Assembly (NCBI RefSeq): GCF_026000375.1
Contig: NZ_AP026708.1
Location: 1,986,501-2,050,500 of the forward strand
DNA from: Pseudodesulfovibrio portus
GTDB taxonomy: Bacteria; Desulfobacterota; Desulfovibrionia; Desulfovibrionales; Desulfovibrionaceae
DNA length: 64,000 nucleotides
Direction: 5' to 3'
Position 1 is the first letter of the stretch. Each line of letters starts with the position of its first letter. A program made the position numbers and the translations under genes. The notes beneath the pieces are model-generated. The model saw only the letters and a program-made list of their open reading frames with translations, did not search any database and was not told where the DNA came from. Shown piece after piece: positions 7,632 to 17,178 of the stretch.

Positions 7632-10600
7632 ATGCTCACTTATTCCCAGAACTACGAAGACATCATCCTGGACCGGTTTTTCAGGCACAAGGAGACCGGG
7701 TTCTATATCGACGTCGGCGCTCATGATCCCTATGACATCTCGGTGACGCGGAAGTTTTATGAGCGGGGATGGCGGGGCGTCAACATCGAGCCCCTGCCCG
7801 CCTGCATCAAGAAGTTTGAGCAGGCTCGGCCCGGTGACGTCAACCTGCAGATGGCGGTTGCCGAGGGGAAGGGCGAGCGGATTTTCCATCAGCTTGAAGG
7901 TGCCCTGCCCACGGGTTACGATGCTTCGGCTCTGTCCACATTTGATGAGGCACTGGCCCGACGGCTGTGTGTCGAATACGGCCTCGTCACGAATAAGATC
8001 ATGGTTCAAGTCGATTCCCTGAAGAATATCTGTAAGAGTCATGTACCCGAAGGGCAGGGCATCGACTTCCTGAAGGTGGATACCGAAGGTCACGAAGAAA
8101 TCGTCCTCAAGAGCGCTGATTTCAATCGGTACCGCCCGGTTGTTCTGGTTGTTGAGGCGACCAAACCCAATGCGAACCCCCTGGCCACGGCTTCACCGGA
8201 AGACCAGGCCGCCTGGCACGGGTTCGAGGGATACCTCGCCTCGGTGGGATACGATTTCACCTATTTCGACGGGCTGAACCGGTTTTATCTGGCGCGGGAG
8301 CACGCGGAGAGGAAGGGCCTTTTTTCGATCCCGGTAGGGATTTTTGATGGCGTGGATTACGGCAGGCTGGAGCGGGCGCAGCAAGAGAGTGAAGCCGTGA
8401 TCCGTGCCCTGGAAGCGGAGCTGGCCGCGCAGGAGGAACGGAACAAGTCCCTTTCAAGCCGGTTTGAAAAGGAAACCGCAGAGTTGAACCGGCGGCTCGC
8501 GGCCCAGCTGGGACTGAACAGGTCTCTTTCGTCCAAGGTGGAAAAGTACGCCACCGCGCTCGATGCCGAATTCGTCGAACGCCGGAACCTGGCCATAGCC
8601 CTGCACGCCCGGGACGCTGCAGCGAGGAGCGGGCTCCTTGGCCGACTCCTTTCTCCCCGGGTGTCCTTGCCGGAAATCCCCGAGTCGCTCCGGTTGGAGA
8701 AAGAGCCTTCCGGGAGGGCCGTGCACAGCGATCTGAAGATCAGCGTGATCACCCCGTCCTTCAACAGCGGCGACACCCTCAAGCGGGCCGTGGAGTCCGT
8801 CCTGGCCCAGGATTATCCCAACGTCGAGCATATCGTGGTTGACGGCGGCTCCACTGACGGGACTCTGGATATCCTGAATGAATACGAACACCTGTGTTGG
8901 GTTTCCGAACCTGACAACGGCCAGGTCCACGCCATGAACAAGGGGTTTGAAATGGCCTCGGGCGACGTGATCGCCTACCTCAACGCCGACGACTACTACG
9001 AGCCGGGAGCGTTTTCCGCGGTCATGGCCGAATTCACCGATGAGACCATGATGGTCTACGGCAACATCGAGGTCTACGACGAGGCTCGCGGCCAGTGGTG
9101 GACCAACGAGCCGCGTACGGATTTCAAGTCGATCCTGCACCACTGGGAGATGAACGCCTTCTGCGTCAATCCGGTGGGGTACTTCTATCGGCGGGAGGTG
9201 CAGGAGCGGATTCCCTACAGGGAGGAGAACGGGGCCAAGATGGACCTCGCCTTTCTGATGGAAGCCGCCCAGCACTTTGAATTGCAGACCAGGAAGATCG
9301 ACCGGGTGCTGGGGGTGTTCATGAACACCAGGGACACCCGGACCGTGAAGGAGCAGTCCCGGCCAGGGTATTGGACGCCCGGGAATTTCGCCTTCATAGA
9401 CGAGTTGCTGCAGACGCAGCCCGAAGAGTTCCGGCAGGAGTACCGGCGCAGGCAACTGGAAGGCTACGACCGGAGGGAGCGGGAGGCAGCCCACGGAGAA
9501 GGCGGCGGGATATTCCTTCCATCGACGGAGTACGACCTCATCGCGGACGGGGGGTCCGAGGTCGACCCCGGGAAGTACCGGCTGGTCAAGGGCGACCCGG
9601 TCGTGGTTTTCCTGAGCCACGGGAAGGTGGGCAGCTCGGCGGTCTGCCACACCCTGGAGGCGTTGTCCAAGAAAGGCGGCTGGAACATGCCGGTCTACCA
9701 CCTGCACAACTTCAAGCAGAAACTTGCCGTCCCGCAGGAGGAGGCCGCGTACCATCTCCTCTCGGGGCAGGCCCTCCGCCGGGTGTTCGACGACCACCGG
9801 GAGGACCTGGACTGGAAGTTCATCTGCGGCGTCCGGGAGCCGATCTCCTTCCTCCTTTCGTCCTACTACGAGCTATATTTCAAGGAGAGGGGGGAGCCGT
9901 CCATGGACGACGTCAGGGAGGCGCTCCCCGTGCTGCTGCGCTGGCGCAACAACCACATGACAAACGAACTCGGAGAGATCGGCCTGGCCCCCTATCGGAC
10001 CCCCTTCGACCGGGAAGCCGGATACACGATCATGCGGCAGGGGAACCTGTCCCTGCTGGTTTTTCGTCAGGACATGCTCCCGTCCCTGTTCACCGTGGCC
10101 GTGGACGAGTTTCTCGGGATCAAGGGTGCAGGGCTCATCAACGCCAACGTCGGAACGGAGAAGGATATCGTCGTGAACGGCGTGTCCTATGCCGAGAGCT
10201 ACCGCAGGATGCGGGAGACGTTCACCCTGCCGACGGAGGAGCTTGAGGAGATATTCTCGCACCGCAGCGTAACCCATTTCTTCAGCCCCGAGGAGATCGG
10301 CGGTTTCGTGGACTACTGGTCAAGGCCGGGCGAGAACAGGAAGGCGGGCAGCGTCAAGACCGAGAAACCCGACCTGCTCGTGTACGACATCGGACTGCAC
10401 GACGGGCAGGACACGGAGTTTTATTTGAAGAAAGGCTTCAACGTGGTCGCCGTGGACGCCAATCCGGAATGCGTGGGGGCGGCGGCAAAGCGGTTCGAGC
10501 GATTCGTCGCCTCGGGCAGGCTGACCCTCCTCAATGTGGGCATAGCCCGGGAAGACGGTGCCGGTCCGCTGGACTTCTACGTCAACGAGGTCAACTCGGA

Positions 10601-11135
10601 GTGGTCGTCCTTCGTGAAGGAGATAGCCCTGCGGGACGGCCACCCTCACCATGTCGAGAAGGTGGCCTGCCGCTCGTTGGCGGGCATCATCCGGGAGCAT
10701 GGGGCACCCCATTACGTGAAGATCGACATCGAGGGGCACGACGCCATGGCCCTGCGGTCCATGATCGAGGCGGGCATACGGCCCCTGCACGTCTCCGTGG
10801 AAAACGGCAATGAGGGTATGTTGGGGCTGCTTGCGAAGGCCGGGTATTCGCAGTTTAAATACGTGCAGCAGCGTGACGTGCCGGGTTCGCGGGCCATTGT
10901 CCCCGCCAAGGAAGGGGTGAGCGTCGACCATGAGTTTCCGATAGGGGCGAGCGGCCCCTTCGGCGAGGAGGCCCCCGGGCCGTGGCTGGGCTATGAGGCC
11001 GCGCGGCAGGCCATCTCCCGCGTGTGGGACCCCGAGGGGTCGGCCAAGAACCCTGATCACGACGATGCCCGGGACGGCTGGTTCGACCTGCACGCCCGGT
11101 TGGGCGCGGACGCCGGAAACGGAGGTGCGCGATGA
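7632..11135 (+). CDS. Four-domain protein: FkbM methyltransferase, GT2 glycosyltransferase, sulfotransferase-like, FkbM methyltransferase
   Basis: 1167 residues from the ATG at 7632, where the family-typical YSQNYEDIILDRFF begins; the frame is open upstream but not protein-like. Domain 1 (about 1-220): FkbM methyltransferase, FYIDVGAHDPYD and FLKVDTEGHEEIVLK. A heptad-rich coiled coil follows (about 245-330). Domain 2 (about 369-600): GT2 fold, VITPSFNSGDTLKRAVESVLAQ, VDGGSTDGT and acidic NADD at 451-454. Domain 3 (about 655-890): VVVFLSHGKVGSSAV, which resembles the nucleotide loop of sulfotransferases or capsule enzymes, not certain. Domain 4 (about 912-1090): second FkbM-like methyltransferase, LLVYDIGLHDGQDTEFYLKKG and KIDIEGHD. 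It overlaps the next gene by four bases. Likely builds and caps a methylated, perhaps sulfated, glycan in one polypeptide. Confidence 0.82.
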   Translation: MLTYSQNYEDIILDRFFRHKETGFYIDVGAHDPYDISVTRKFYERGWRGVNIEPLPACIKKFEQARPGDVNLQMAVAEGKGERIFHQLEGALPTGYDASALSTFDEALARRLCVEYGLVTNKIMVQVDSLKNICKSHVPEGQGIDFLKVDTEGHEEIVLKSADFNRYRPVVLVVEATKPNANPLATASPEDQAAWHGFEGYLASVGYDFTYFDGLNRFYLAREHAERKGLFSIPVGIFDGVDYGRLERAQQESEAVIRALEAELAAQEERNKSLSSRFEKETAELNRRLAAQLGLNRSLSSKVEKYATALDAEFVERRNLAIALHARDAAARSGLLGRLLSPRVSLPEIPESLRLEKEPSGRAVHSDLKISVITPSFNSGDTLKRAVESVLAQDYPNVEHIVVDGGSTDGTLDILNEYEHLCWVSEPDNGQVHAMNKGFEMASGDVIAYLNADDYYEPGAFSAVMAEFTDETMMVYGNIEVYDEARGQWWTNEPRTDFKSILHHWEMNAFCVNPVGYFYRREVQERIPYREENGAKMDLAFLMEAAQHFELQTRKIDRVLGVFMNTRDTRTVKEQSRPGYWTPGNFAFIDELLQTQPEEFRQEYRRRQLEGYDRREREAAHGEGGGIFLPSTEYDLIADGGSEVDPGKYRLVKGDPVVVFLSHGKVGSSAVCHTLEALSKKGGWNMPVYHLHNFKQKLAVPQEEAAYHLLSGQALRRVFDDHREDLDWKFICGVREPISFLLSSYYELYFKERGEPSMDDVREALPVLLRWRNNHMTNELGEIGLAPYRTPFDREAGYTIMRQGNLSLLVFRQDMLPSLFTVAVDEFLGIKGAGLINANVGTEKDIVVNGVSYAESYRRMRETFTLPTEELEEIFSHRSVTHFFSPEEIGGFVDYWSRPGENRKAGSVKTEKPDLLVYDIGLHDGQDTEFYLKKGFNVVAVDANPECVGAAAKRFERFVASGRLTLLNVGIAREDGAGPLDFYVNEVNSEWSSFVKEIALRDGHPHHVEKVACRSLAGIIREHGAPHYVKIDIEGHDAMALRSMIEAGIRPLHVSVENGNEGMLGLLAKAGYSQFKYVQQRDVPGSRAIVPAKEGVSVDHEFPIGASGPFGEEAPGPWLGYEAARQAISRVWDPEGSAKNPDHDDARDGWFDLHARLGADAGNGGAR

Positions 11136-13528
11136 GCCGGTCTTTCTCGGAGGCAGAGGCGAAACTGACGGTCGCGGTCTGCACCTATCGACGTTTCGAC
11201 GTCCTTTCCCGCTGCCTGGACCACCTGTGCGGCCTGCGGGACGCTGCGTCGTTCAAGGTGCTGGTGGTCGACAATTCCCTTCAGCCGGAGCAATCCGAGC
11301 GGGCGCGGCAGGAGCTGACGGGACGCCACGACGGCCTGCGCTATGTCGTCACGGAGCGGGCCGGGCTGTCCTATGCGCGCAACGTGGCCCTGGAATTGTG
11401 CGAAACCCCCTACCTAGCCTATCTGGACGACGACGCCTTTGTCGAGGCGGGATGGGCCGACGGGTTGCTCCGGGTCTTTGCGGACAGGGGTAGGGACGCC
11501 GGGGTGGTCGGCGGCAGGGTCGTGCCCGCCTGGGAGGGCGGCAAGCCCGAGTGGCTGGAAGGTCTGCTCTTGGCCCCTTACGAGCTGGACCTGGGCGAGG
11601 AAGTCCGACGGCTCGGGGAGGACCGGTGGCTCATGGGAGCCAGCATCGCCTACGACGTCGAACTGCTTCGGGCCGTGGGCGGATTCAACGAAAATCTGGG
11701 CAGGAAGGGCGACCTGCTCCTCTGCCATGAGGAGCTGGACGCGAACACCCGGATAAGGGAACTCGGCAGGTCCGTTTACTACACGGGACGAGCCCGTGTC
11801 CTGCATGTGGTGCAGCGCGAGCGCATATCCCGGGAGTGGATATGCAGGAATGCCTTCTGGGAAGGGGTATCAGAGTGCGTATACGAGGCAGGCCTGGATG
11901 CGAGGTCCTTTACCGGTTCGCAGGTGGAAACACTGGCCAGACGATGTGCCGAACTGCTTGCCGGTCAGCGGGAGCTGACATCCACCGCCCGCCTTCTTGA
12001 GGCTCGTCACCGTTTTGCCCGCGAGGGGCGGAATGCATATGGTTCTCTGGGGTTGAAGTCGCCGGATAAACCCGTGGCCGAGGTGTATATCGTCACCCCT
12101 ACATTCAATTCGGCGGAGTATCTTGACGGGTGCATCTCCAGCGTTTTGTCTCAGAAGGGCGACTTCCGTCTCCATTATCATATTCAGGACGGCGGGTCGT
12201 CTGATCAGACCATGGCCAAGGTGCGGAAATGGCAGACAGACGTCGAGTCTGGGGCGGTCTCCTTCGGTGCCCTTGACTGCACGTTCACCTGTGCATCGGA
12301 GCCCGACAATGGGATTTACGATGCCATTTTGAGCGGCTTCGACTCTTTTGACATGGAGGACGACGCGGTCATGGCCTGGATCAATTCCGACGATGCCCTC
12401 ATGCCGGACGCCGTGGCAAAGGCTGTGGAAGCGCTTTCCCTGACCGGGGTGGATTGGGTCTGCGGGCAACAGAATATTCGCAATGAACAGGGCGAGCACG
12501 TCTGGGATTCACGGCTTTCGTTTCCCACGGCTTTGGTCCGCGCCGGAGCGTGCGACGGCAAGAATTGGGCACACATCCAGCAGGAAGGGGTATTTTGGAA
12601 CCGTCGCCTTTGGAACAAGGCGGGAGGTCTGAATCTTTCCTTCAGGTATGCCGGGGATTGGGAATTGTGGCGTCGATTCGCCCGTTACGCCAACCTGGTT
12701 CAACTACCTTGTGCGCTGGGCGTTTTCACGATGCGGGGGGGGCAGGTCTCTACGACCCATCTGGATGATTACGAAGCGGAAAAGGAGCGCATCCTGCCCC
12801 GGACCGAGCGGAACAGGCGTTGCGCGGAGCTGACGGCGGCACCGGAATATCTTTACACGCACAAGGTCGTCGGGGAGCGTGGGCGGATGAAGCTGGCCGT
12901 CGCCCCCATTGATCCGTATGAAATCCCGGGCTATGAGGGCGGCGGATCGGACTCGCGCCCGAAGCGTACAAAGGCGGCGGCCACGGATGATGCGGCCGGG
13001 AACGGGGTCCGGCCTCGGCTCTCCCTCTGGAATATCTGCGTGGATGCCCCGGCCCTGCACCGGCTCTACCTGAAGTCGCCGCGCACGGTTCAGCGGCTGC
13101 TGACGGCCGTCAAGCACCGGGCGCTCGTTCCCCTGAGGAATGCCTGGAGAAGGCTCCGGGTTTACGGGGCGCTGCAGCGAACCGGGCTGTTCTTCCCCGA
13201 GTACTACCTGCAGCACAATCCGGACGTGCGCGAATCGGGCATGCCGCCGCTCATGCACTACATCCTTCACGGCAGCCTGGAGGGGCGGATGCCCAATCCG
13301 CTCTTCGACGACCGTTGGTACAGGCTGCGCTACCCCGACGTTTCCATGACGGGCGTCAACCCGCTCCATCATTTCTGCCGTCACGGCTGGCGGGAAGGGC
13401 GCGACCCCTGCGCCGGGTTCAGCGTTTCGCGGTACCTTGCGCTCAACCCGGACGTCCGGGAGGACGGGGGCTGCCCCCTTCGGCATTATCTGGTACACGG
13501 GATAGCGGAAGGCCGCAGCATCGAATAG
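11132..13528 (+). CDS. Tandem GT2 glycosyltransferase with C-terminal NPDV/EGR repeats
   Basis: 798 residues. First GT2 domain (about 8-270): VAVCTYRRFDVLSRCLDHL, VVDNS, YLDDDAFVE (DxD-type). Second GT2 domain (about 312-560): YIVTPTFNSAEYLDGCISSVLSQ, DGGSSDQT, WINSDDALMPD. The last 110 residues hold three repeats built on FFPEYYLQHNPDVRESG..PLMHYILHGSLEGR, FDDRWYRLRYPDVSMTGVNPLHHFCRHGWREGR and VSRYLALNPDVREDG..PLRHYLVHGIAEGR. This repeat is seen at the ends of bacterial glycosyltransferases and polysaccharide proteins; its role is unknown. ATGA overlap with the preceding fusion gene indicates coupled expression. Confidence 0.88.
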   Translation: MSRSFSEAEAKLTVAVCTYRRFDVLSRCLDHLCGLRDAASFKVLVVDNSLQPEQSERARQELTGRHDGLRYVVTERAGLSYARNVALELCETPYLAYLDDDAFVEAGWADGLLRVFADRGRDAGVVGGRVVPAWEGGKPEWLEGLLLAPYELDLGEEVRRLGEDRWLMGASIAYDVELLRAVGGFNENLGRKGDLLLCHEELDANTRIRELGRSVYYTGRARVLHVVQRERISREWICRNAFWEGVSECVYEAGLDARSFTGSQVETLARRCAELLAGQRELTSTARLLEARHRFAREGRNAYGSLGLKSPDKPVAEVYIVTPTFNSAEYLDGCISSVLSQKGDFRLHYHIQDGGSSDQTMAKVRKWQTDVESGAVSFGALDCTFTCASEPDNGIYDAILSGFDSFDMEDDAVMAWINSDDALMPDAVAKAVEALSLTGVDWVCGQQNIRNEQGEHVWDSRLSFPTALVRAGACDGKNWAHIQQEGVFWNRRLWNKAGGLNLSFRYAGDWELWRRFARYANLVQLPCALGVFTMRGGQVSTTHLDDYEAEKERILPRTERNRRCAELTAAPEYLYTHKVVGERGRMKLAVAPIDPYEIPGYEGGGSDSRPKRTKAAATDDAAGNGVRPRLSLWNICVDAPALHRLYLKSPRTVQRLLTAVKHRALVPLRNAWRRLRVYGALQRTGLFFPEYYLQHNPDVRESGMPPLMHYILHGSLEGRMPNPLFDDRWYRLRYPDVSMTGVNPLHHFCRHGWREGRDPCAGFSVSRYLALNPDVREDGGCPLRHYLVHGIAEGRSIE

Positions 13529-13543
13529 GAACAGGACAGGCGG

Positions 13544-14314
13544 ATGCGCAACAGCACGTTTTTCGAACTTCTCTGCTACAAGACCGGGGCGAACCTGCGC
13601 ACCGAGATAGCCCGATATCACCTGAACTACCTGTGGTGGGTGCTGGAGCCGGTGCTGACCATGGGCGTGTTCTACGTGATCTTCGACATCATGCTGAACA
13701 GGGGGACCGAGCACTTCGTCGCCTTTCTGCTGACCGGCCTGATATGGTGGAACTGGTTCGCCCGCAGCGTCCAGAACGCGGCGTCCAGCATCCTGAACGC
13801 ACGCACTCTCATGCTCCAGGTGGACATCCGCAAGGCCTTCTTTCCCCTGGAGGTCTGCCTTCAGGACGGTTTCAAGCAGCTGTTCGTCACCGCGTTGCTG
13901 CTGGTCTTTCTTCTCATTTATCCCACGCCCGTGACCGTCACCTGGCTGGCCCTGCCCGCGCTCATGGCCGTGCAGTTCCTGCTCGTCCTCGGCGTGGCCA
14001 CCCTGGGCGCGGCCCTGGTCCCCTTCCTGCCGGACCTCAAGTTCGTCATCGTCACCGGGGTGCAGCTCCTGTTCTTCGGGTCGGGCATCTTCTTCCGCAT
14101 CGAGGACGTGGTCCTGCCCGAGCACCGGTTCATCATGTACCTCAACCCGGTGGCCGGGCTGATCAGGAACTACCGGGAAATCCTCATCAACGGGGCCTGG
14201 CCGGACTGGTTCTACCTGGCCAAGGTGGCGCTGTTCAGCCTGGCCCTCTGCCTGTTCGCCTTCTGGCTGGTGAGAAAACTGGACCGCACGTACCCGTGGG
14301 TGTGCAACCAATGA
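13544..14314 (+). CDS. ABC-2 type polysaccharide export permease
   Basis: 256 residues with about six hydrophobic segments and the ABC-2 layout of Wzm/KpsM/TagG-type exporters: NYLWWVLEPVLTMGVFYVIFDIML near the start, a WNWF amphipathic turn, then MYLNPVAGLIRNYREILING before the last segment. Known: with an ATPase such proteins move finished lipid-linked glycan from cytoplasm to periplasm. Its TGA overlaps the ATG of the ATPase gene. Confidence 0.9.
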   Translation: MRNSTFFELLCYKTGANLRTEIARYHLNYLWWVLEPVLTMGVFYVIFDIMLNRGTEHFVAFLLTGLIWWNWFARSVQNAASSILNARTLMLQVDIRKAFFPLEVCLQDGFKQLFVTALLLVFLLIYPTPVTVTWLALPALMAVQFLLVLGVATLGAALVPFLPDLKFVIVTGVQLLFFGSGIFFRIEDVVLPEHRFIMYLNPVAGLIRNYREILINGAWPDWFYLAKVALFSLALCLFAFWLVRKLDRTYPWVCNQ

Positions 14315-15021
14315 GCGCGGCCATCCTGACATTCGAGAACGTGGCCTTCCGCTACCGCTACCGGGCGGGGCTGATGCGGTTCAAATACCACGACGCCCTG
14401 ACCGACATCTCCTTTTCCCTCGGGCGGGGGGAGACCGTGGGCGTTGTCGGCCGCAACGGGGCGGGCAAGTCCACGCTGCTCCGGCTGATGGCGGGCATCC
14501 TGGCCCCCAGCTCCGGGCGCATCCGAATGGCGGAACCGCTGAACATCTCCCTCCTGACCCTGCATCCCGGATTTTCCCCGGAGCTGTCCGGGCGCGAGAA
14601 CGCGGTGTTGGGAGCCCTGATGAGCGGACGTTCCCGCCGGACCGCCCTGGAGCGGATGGAGGACATAAAGCGGTTCTCCGAGTTGGGCGACTGGTTCGAA
14701 AAGCCCATCAAGTCCTATTCCACGGGCATGCTGGCCAGGCTCGGCTTTGCCGTGGCCCTGGAGATGTCCCCGGACGTGCTCCTGGTGGACGAGGTCCTGG
14801 GTGTGGGCGACGAGGCCTTCCGGGCCAAGTCCACCGCCGCCATGAAGCAAAAGATGCTGTCCGGCCAGACCGTGGTCTTCGTGTCTCATCAGGCGCCGAT
14901 CCTGCGGGAGCTGTGCTCCTCGCTGGTCTGGGTGGAAGAGGGCGTGACCCGGATGGTCGGCCCCACGGACGAGGTCCTGCCCCGGTATCAGGAGGCGCTC
15001 ACCCAACCCGGCGCGAGGTGA
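14311..15021 (+). CDS. ABC polysaccharide export ATPase
   Basis: 236 residues. Walker A GRNGAGKST, signature SYSTGMLARLGFAVAL and Walker B VLLVDEVLGVGDEAF, followed by the switch His in FVSHQ. Such a signature (S-x-G-M-x-x-R) is typical of Wzt/TagH. It ends soon after the nucleotide-binding domain and so lacks the C-terminal glycan-binding domain of long Wzt proteins, which suggests export that does not read a terminal modification. Start at 14311 overlaps the permease stop. Confidence 0.92.
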   Translation: MSAAILTFENVAFRYRYRAGLMRFKYHDALTDISFSLGRGETVGVVGRNGAGKSTLLRLMAGILAPSSGRIRMAEPLNISLLTLHPGFSPELSGRENAVLGALMSGRSRRTALERMEDIKRFSELGDWFEKPIKSYSTGMLARLGFAVALEMSPDVLLVDEVLGVGDEAFRAKSTAAMKQKMLSGQTVVFVSHQAPILRELCSSLVWVEEGVTRMVGPTDEVLPRYQEALTQPGAR

Positions 15022-15026
15022 TCTGC

Positions 15027-16001
15027 ATGGCCGACGCCTCTGTCCACGCCATCGTGCTCAACTACAACGGGCAGCGGCACAATTCCCGGTGCCTGCGCTC
15101 CCTCCTTGACCAGGATTATCCGAACCTGCGCGTCCTGTTCGTGGACAACGGGTCGGACGACGGGTCCGTGGAGGCCGTGCGCCAAGAGTTCGGCGACCGG
15201 GTGGACTATCTGCTCAACCATCAGAATCTCTTTTACGCAGCCGGGAACAACCGGGGCCTGGCGCGCGCCCTCGACCAGGAGGCCGAGTTCCTGTTCATCG
15301 TCAACAACGACACCGTGCTGGAACAGGGCTGCGTCGCCCGGCTGGCCCGTTTCATGGCCGACCGGCCCGAGGCCGGAGGGTGCCAGCCCCTGCTCCGTGC
15401 CATGGATGAAGGAGAAACCGTGTACTCGGCGGGCGTCCTGGTCTCCCTGAGCGGCCGTTGCTGGGACGCGGGCCGGGGCGGGCTGGTCGACGCTTTCGGG
15501 CAGGAGCCCTCGGAGGTGGCGGGCATAACCGGCGCGGCCATGTTTCTCAGGGCGTCCGCCGTGCGCGAGGTGGGGACGTTCGACGAGCGGTACGTCATGT
15601 ATTTCGAGGACGTGGACTACTCGTTTCGATTGCGCCGGGCCGGGTATCCGCTCTATCTCGTGCCCGGGGCCCGGGTGGCCCACGAGGGAGGCGCCACCGC
15701 GTCGGCAACCATGCCGCTGGGGCGGATACGGCTGTGCGAGACCAACAGCTACCGGCTCGTGCTCGACCATTTCCCCGACGGGTTGCGCGGGCGCGGCCTG
15801 CTCGCCTCGACAGCCTTCACCCTGGGGTCCTGCCTGCGCAACCTGGCACGCGGCAACCCGTCCGCAGCCGGGGCAGTGCTGGCCGGGGGGCGGCGCGGGC
15901 TCAGGCTCGTCATTGAAGGGACGGCGGACACCGGCGATGAAAGCCGGGAAACGCTGCGCAGCCACATCCGGGTCCGGACCTGGTTTCCGCCGGGGGCATG
16001 A
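15027..16001 (+). CDS. GT2 family glycosyltransferase (rhamnosyltransferase-like)
   Basis: 324 residues from the ATG at 15027, preceded by GAGGTG. Seen: VLNYNGQRHNSRCLRSLLDQDYP, VDNGSDDGS, FIVNNDTVLE (DxD-equivalent NND), then ITGAAMFLRASAV and YFEDVDYSFRLRRAGY, which is the EDxDxxxR pattern of the WbbL/RfbF rhamnosyltransferase-like GT2 group. It lies directly after the exporter ATPase in the same direction, so it belongs to the same operon. The sugar added is not known. Confidence 0.88.
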   Translation: MADASVHAIVLNYNGQRHNSRCLRSLLDQDYPNLRVLFVDNGSDDGSVEAVRQEFGDRVDYLLNHQNLFYAAGNNRGLARALDQEAEFLFIVNNDTVLEQGCVARLARFMADRPEAGGCQPLLRAMDEGETVYSAGVLVSLSGRCWDAGRGGLVDAFGQEPSEVAGITGAAMFLRASAVREVGTFDERYVMYFEDVDYSFRLRRAGYPLYLVPGARVAHEGGATASATMPLGRIRLCETNSYRLVLDHFPDGLRGRGLLASTAFTLGSCLRNLARGNPSAAGAVLAGGRRGLRLVIEGTADTGDESRETLRSHIRVRTWFPPGA

Positions 16002-16002
16002 C

Positions 16003-17178
16003 ATGCACGTCTATTTCATCAACTACCACCCCTTCCGGGAATCCAGCGGCATCCACATTCATTTCCTGGCCAACGCCCTGGAGGCCATGGGCATCCCCTG
16101 CACGGCCTGCGTGCCCCGGTCGCCAAAGAGCGTGCACGACTTCGGGGCGACCGCCTACCGGAGCATGGGGTTCGCCCGGCTCAACCGGCGGCTGCTCCTC
16201 AGCCCCGGTTCCTTCAGGCGGGAAGGGGCCGTGTTCCACGCCTGGACCCCGCGCGAGGTCGTGCGCAAGGCGACCGCCGGGGCGGCCCGCCGGACCGGGT
16301 GTCCCTATTTCGTCCACCTGGAGGACAACGAGGAGCACGTCTTCGAGACGCACACCGGCCTGACCTGCGAGCAGGCCTCCCGGCTGCCGTGGTTCCGCAA
16401 GGCGTTGCTGCCCCGGGGGTTCATCCGCCCGGACCGATACCGCGAGTTCATGGCCCGCAGCGCCGGGGTGACCTGCATCTCCGAGAGTTTGTGCGAGACC
16501 GTGTCCGGGACCCCGGCCATGACCTTCTGGCCCGCCTGCGAAGCGGAGTTCTTCGACCTGCCCGCCGAGCCGGATCGCGAGTTCCGCCGGGCGGCGTCCA
16601 TCCCGGAGGAGGCCGTGGTCCTGACCTACACAGGCAATCTGCACAGGGCCAACCGGGACGAGCTGTCCACCCTGTACCGGGCCGTGGTCGAACTGAACCG
16701 GGGGGGCAGATGCGTCAGGCTGGTGCGCACCGGCTCCGACCATGCCGACCTGCCCGCCGACGTGGCCGAGGCAGCCAAGCCCTACGTCATCGCTTTCGGA
16801 AGCCGTCCGCCCGCCGAGCTGATCCGGTTCGTGGCGGCGGCGGACATTCTGGTCCAGCCGGGCCGCCCCGGCCCGTTCAACGACTACCGTTTCCCCAGCA
16901 AGCTCCCCATGTACCTGGCCAGCGGGCGTCCGGTGGTCCTGCCCGCCGCCAACATCGGCAACCATCTGGCCGACGGGGCCGAGTGCCGCCTGCTTCGCCA
17001 CGGGACGGCGGAGGAACTGGTCGGGGTCCTTGAACCGCTGGTGGACGAGGCCGGGCCACGGCGCAGGATCGGGGTCGCAGGCAGGGCGTTCGCTGCCGAC
17101 CGGTTCAGCTGGGAGAAGAGCGCGGCCTCGGTGCTGGATTTTTACAGGCGCAACAGGGGAGGCGGCCATGTCGGCTGA
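16003..17178 (+). CDS. GT4-like glycosyltransferase
   Basis: 391 residues from ATG 16003, which follows the previous stop by one base. Begins YFINYHPFRESSGIHIHFLANALEAMG, the N-terminal Rossmann strand and loop of GT-B enzymes. The C-terminal half has VVLTYTGNLHRANRDE and ADILVQPGRPGPFNDYRFPSKLPMYLASGRPVVLPAA, close to the GT4 donor site with the PSKLPMYLASGRPV helix. Cytoplasmic or membrane-associated enzyme of the glycan operon. Confidence 0.85.
   Translation: MHVYFINYHPFRESSGIHIHFLANALEAMGIPCTACVPRSPKSVHDFGATAYRSMGFARLNRRLLLSPGSFRREGAVFHAWTPREVVRKATAGAARRTGCPYFVHLEDNEEHVFETHTGLTCEQASRLPWFRKALLPRGFIRPDRYREFMARSAGVTCISESLCETVSGTPAMTFWPACEAEFFDLPAEPDREFRRAASIPEEAVVLTYTGNLHRANRDELSTLYRAVVELNRGGRCVRLVRTGSDHADLPADVAEAAKPYVIAFGSRPPAELIRFVAAADILVQPGRPGPFNDYRFPSKLPMYLASGRPVVLPAANIGNHLADGAECRLLRHGTAEELVGVLEPLVDEAGPRRRIGVAGRAFAADRFSWEKSAASVLDFYRRNRGGGHVG

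Noticed and set aside
12704-14332. Long minus-strand open frame opposite the GT2 and exporter genes
   Set aside because: Crosses the ends of two clear plus-strand genes; composition is that of a shadow frame.
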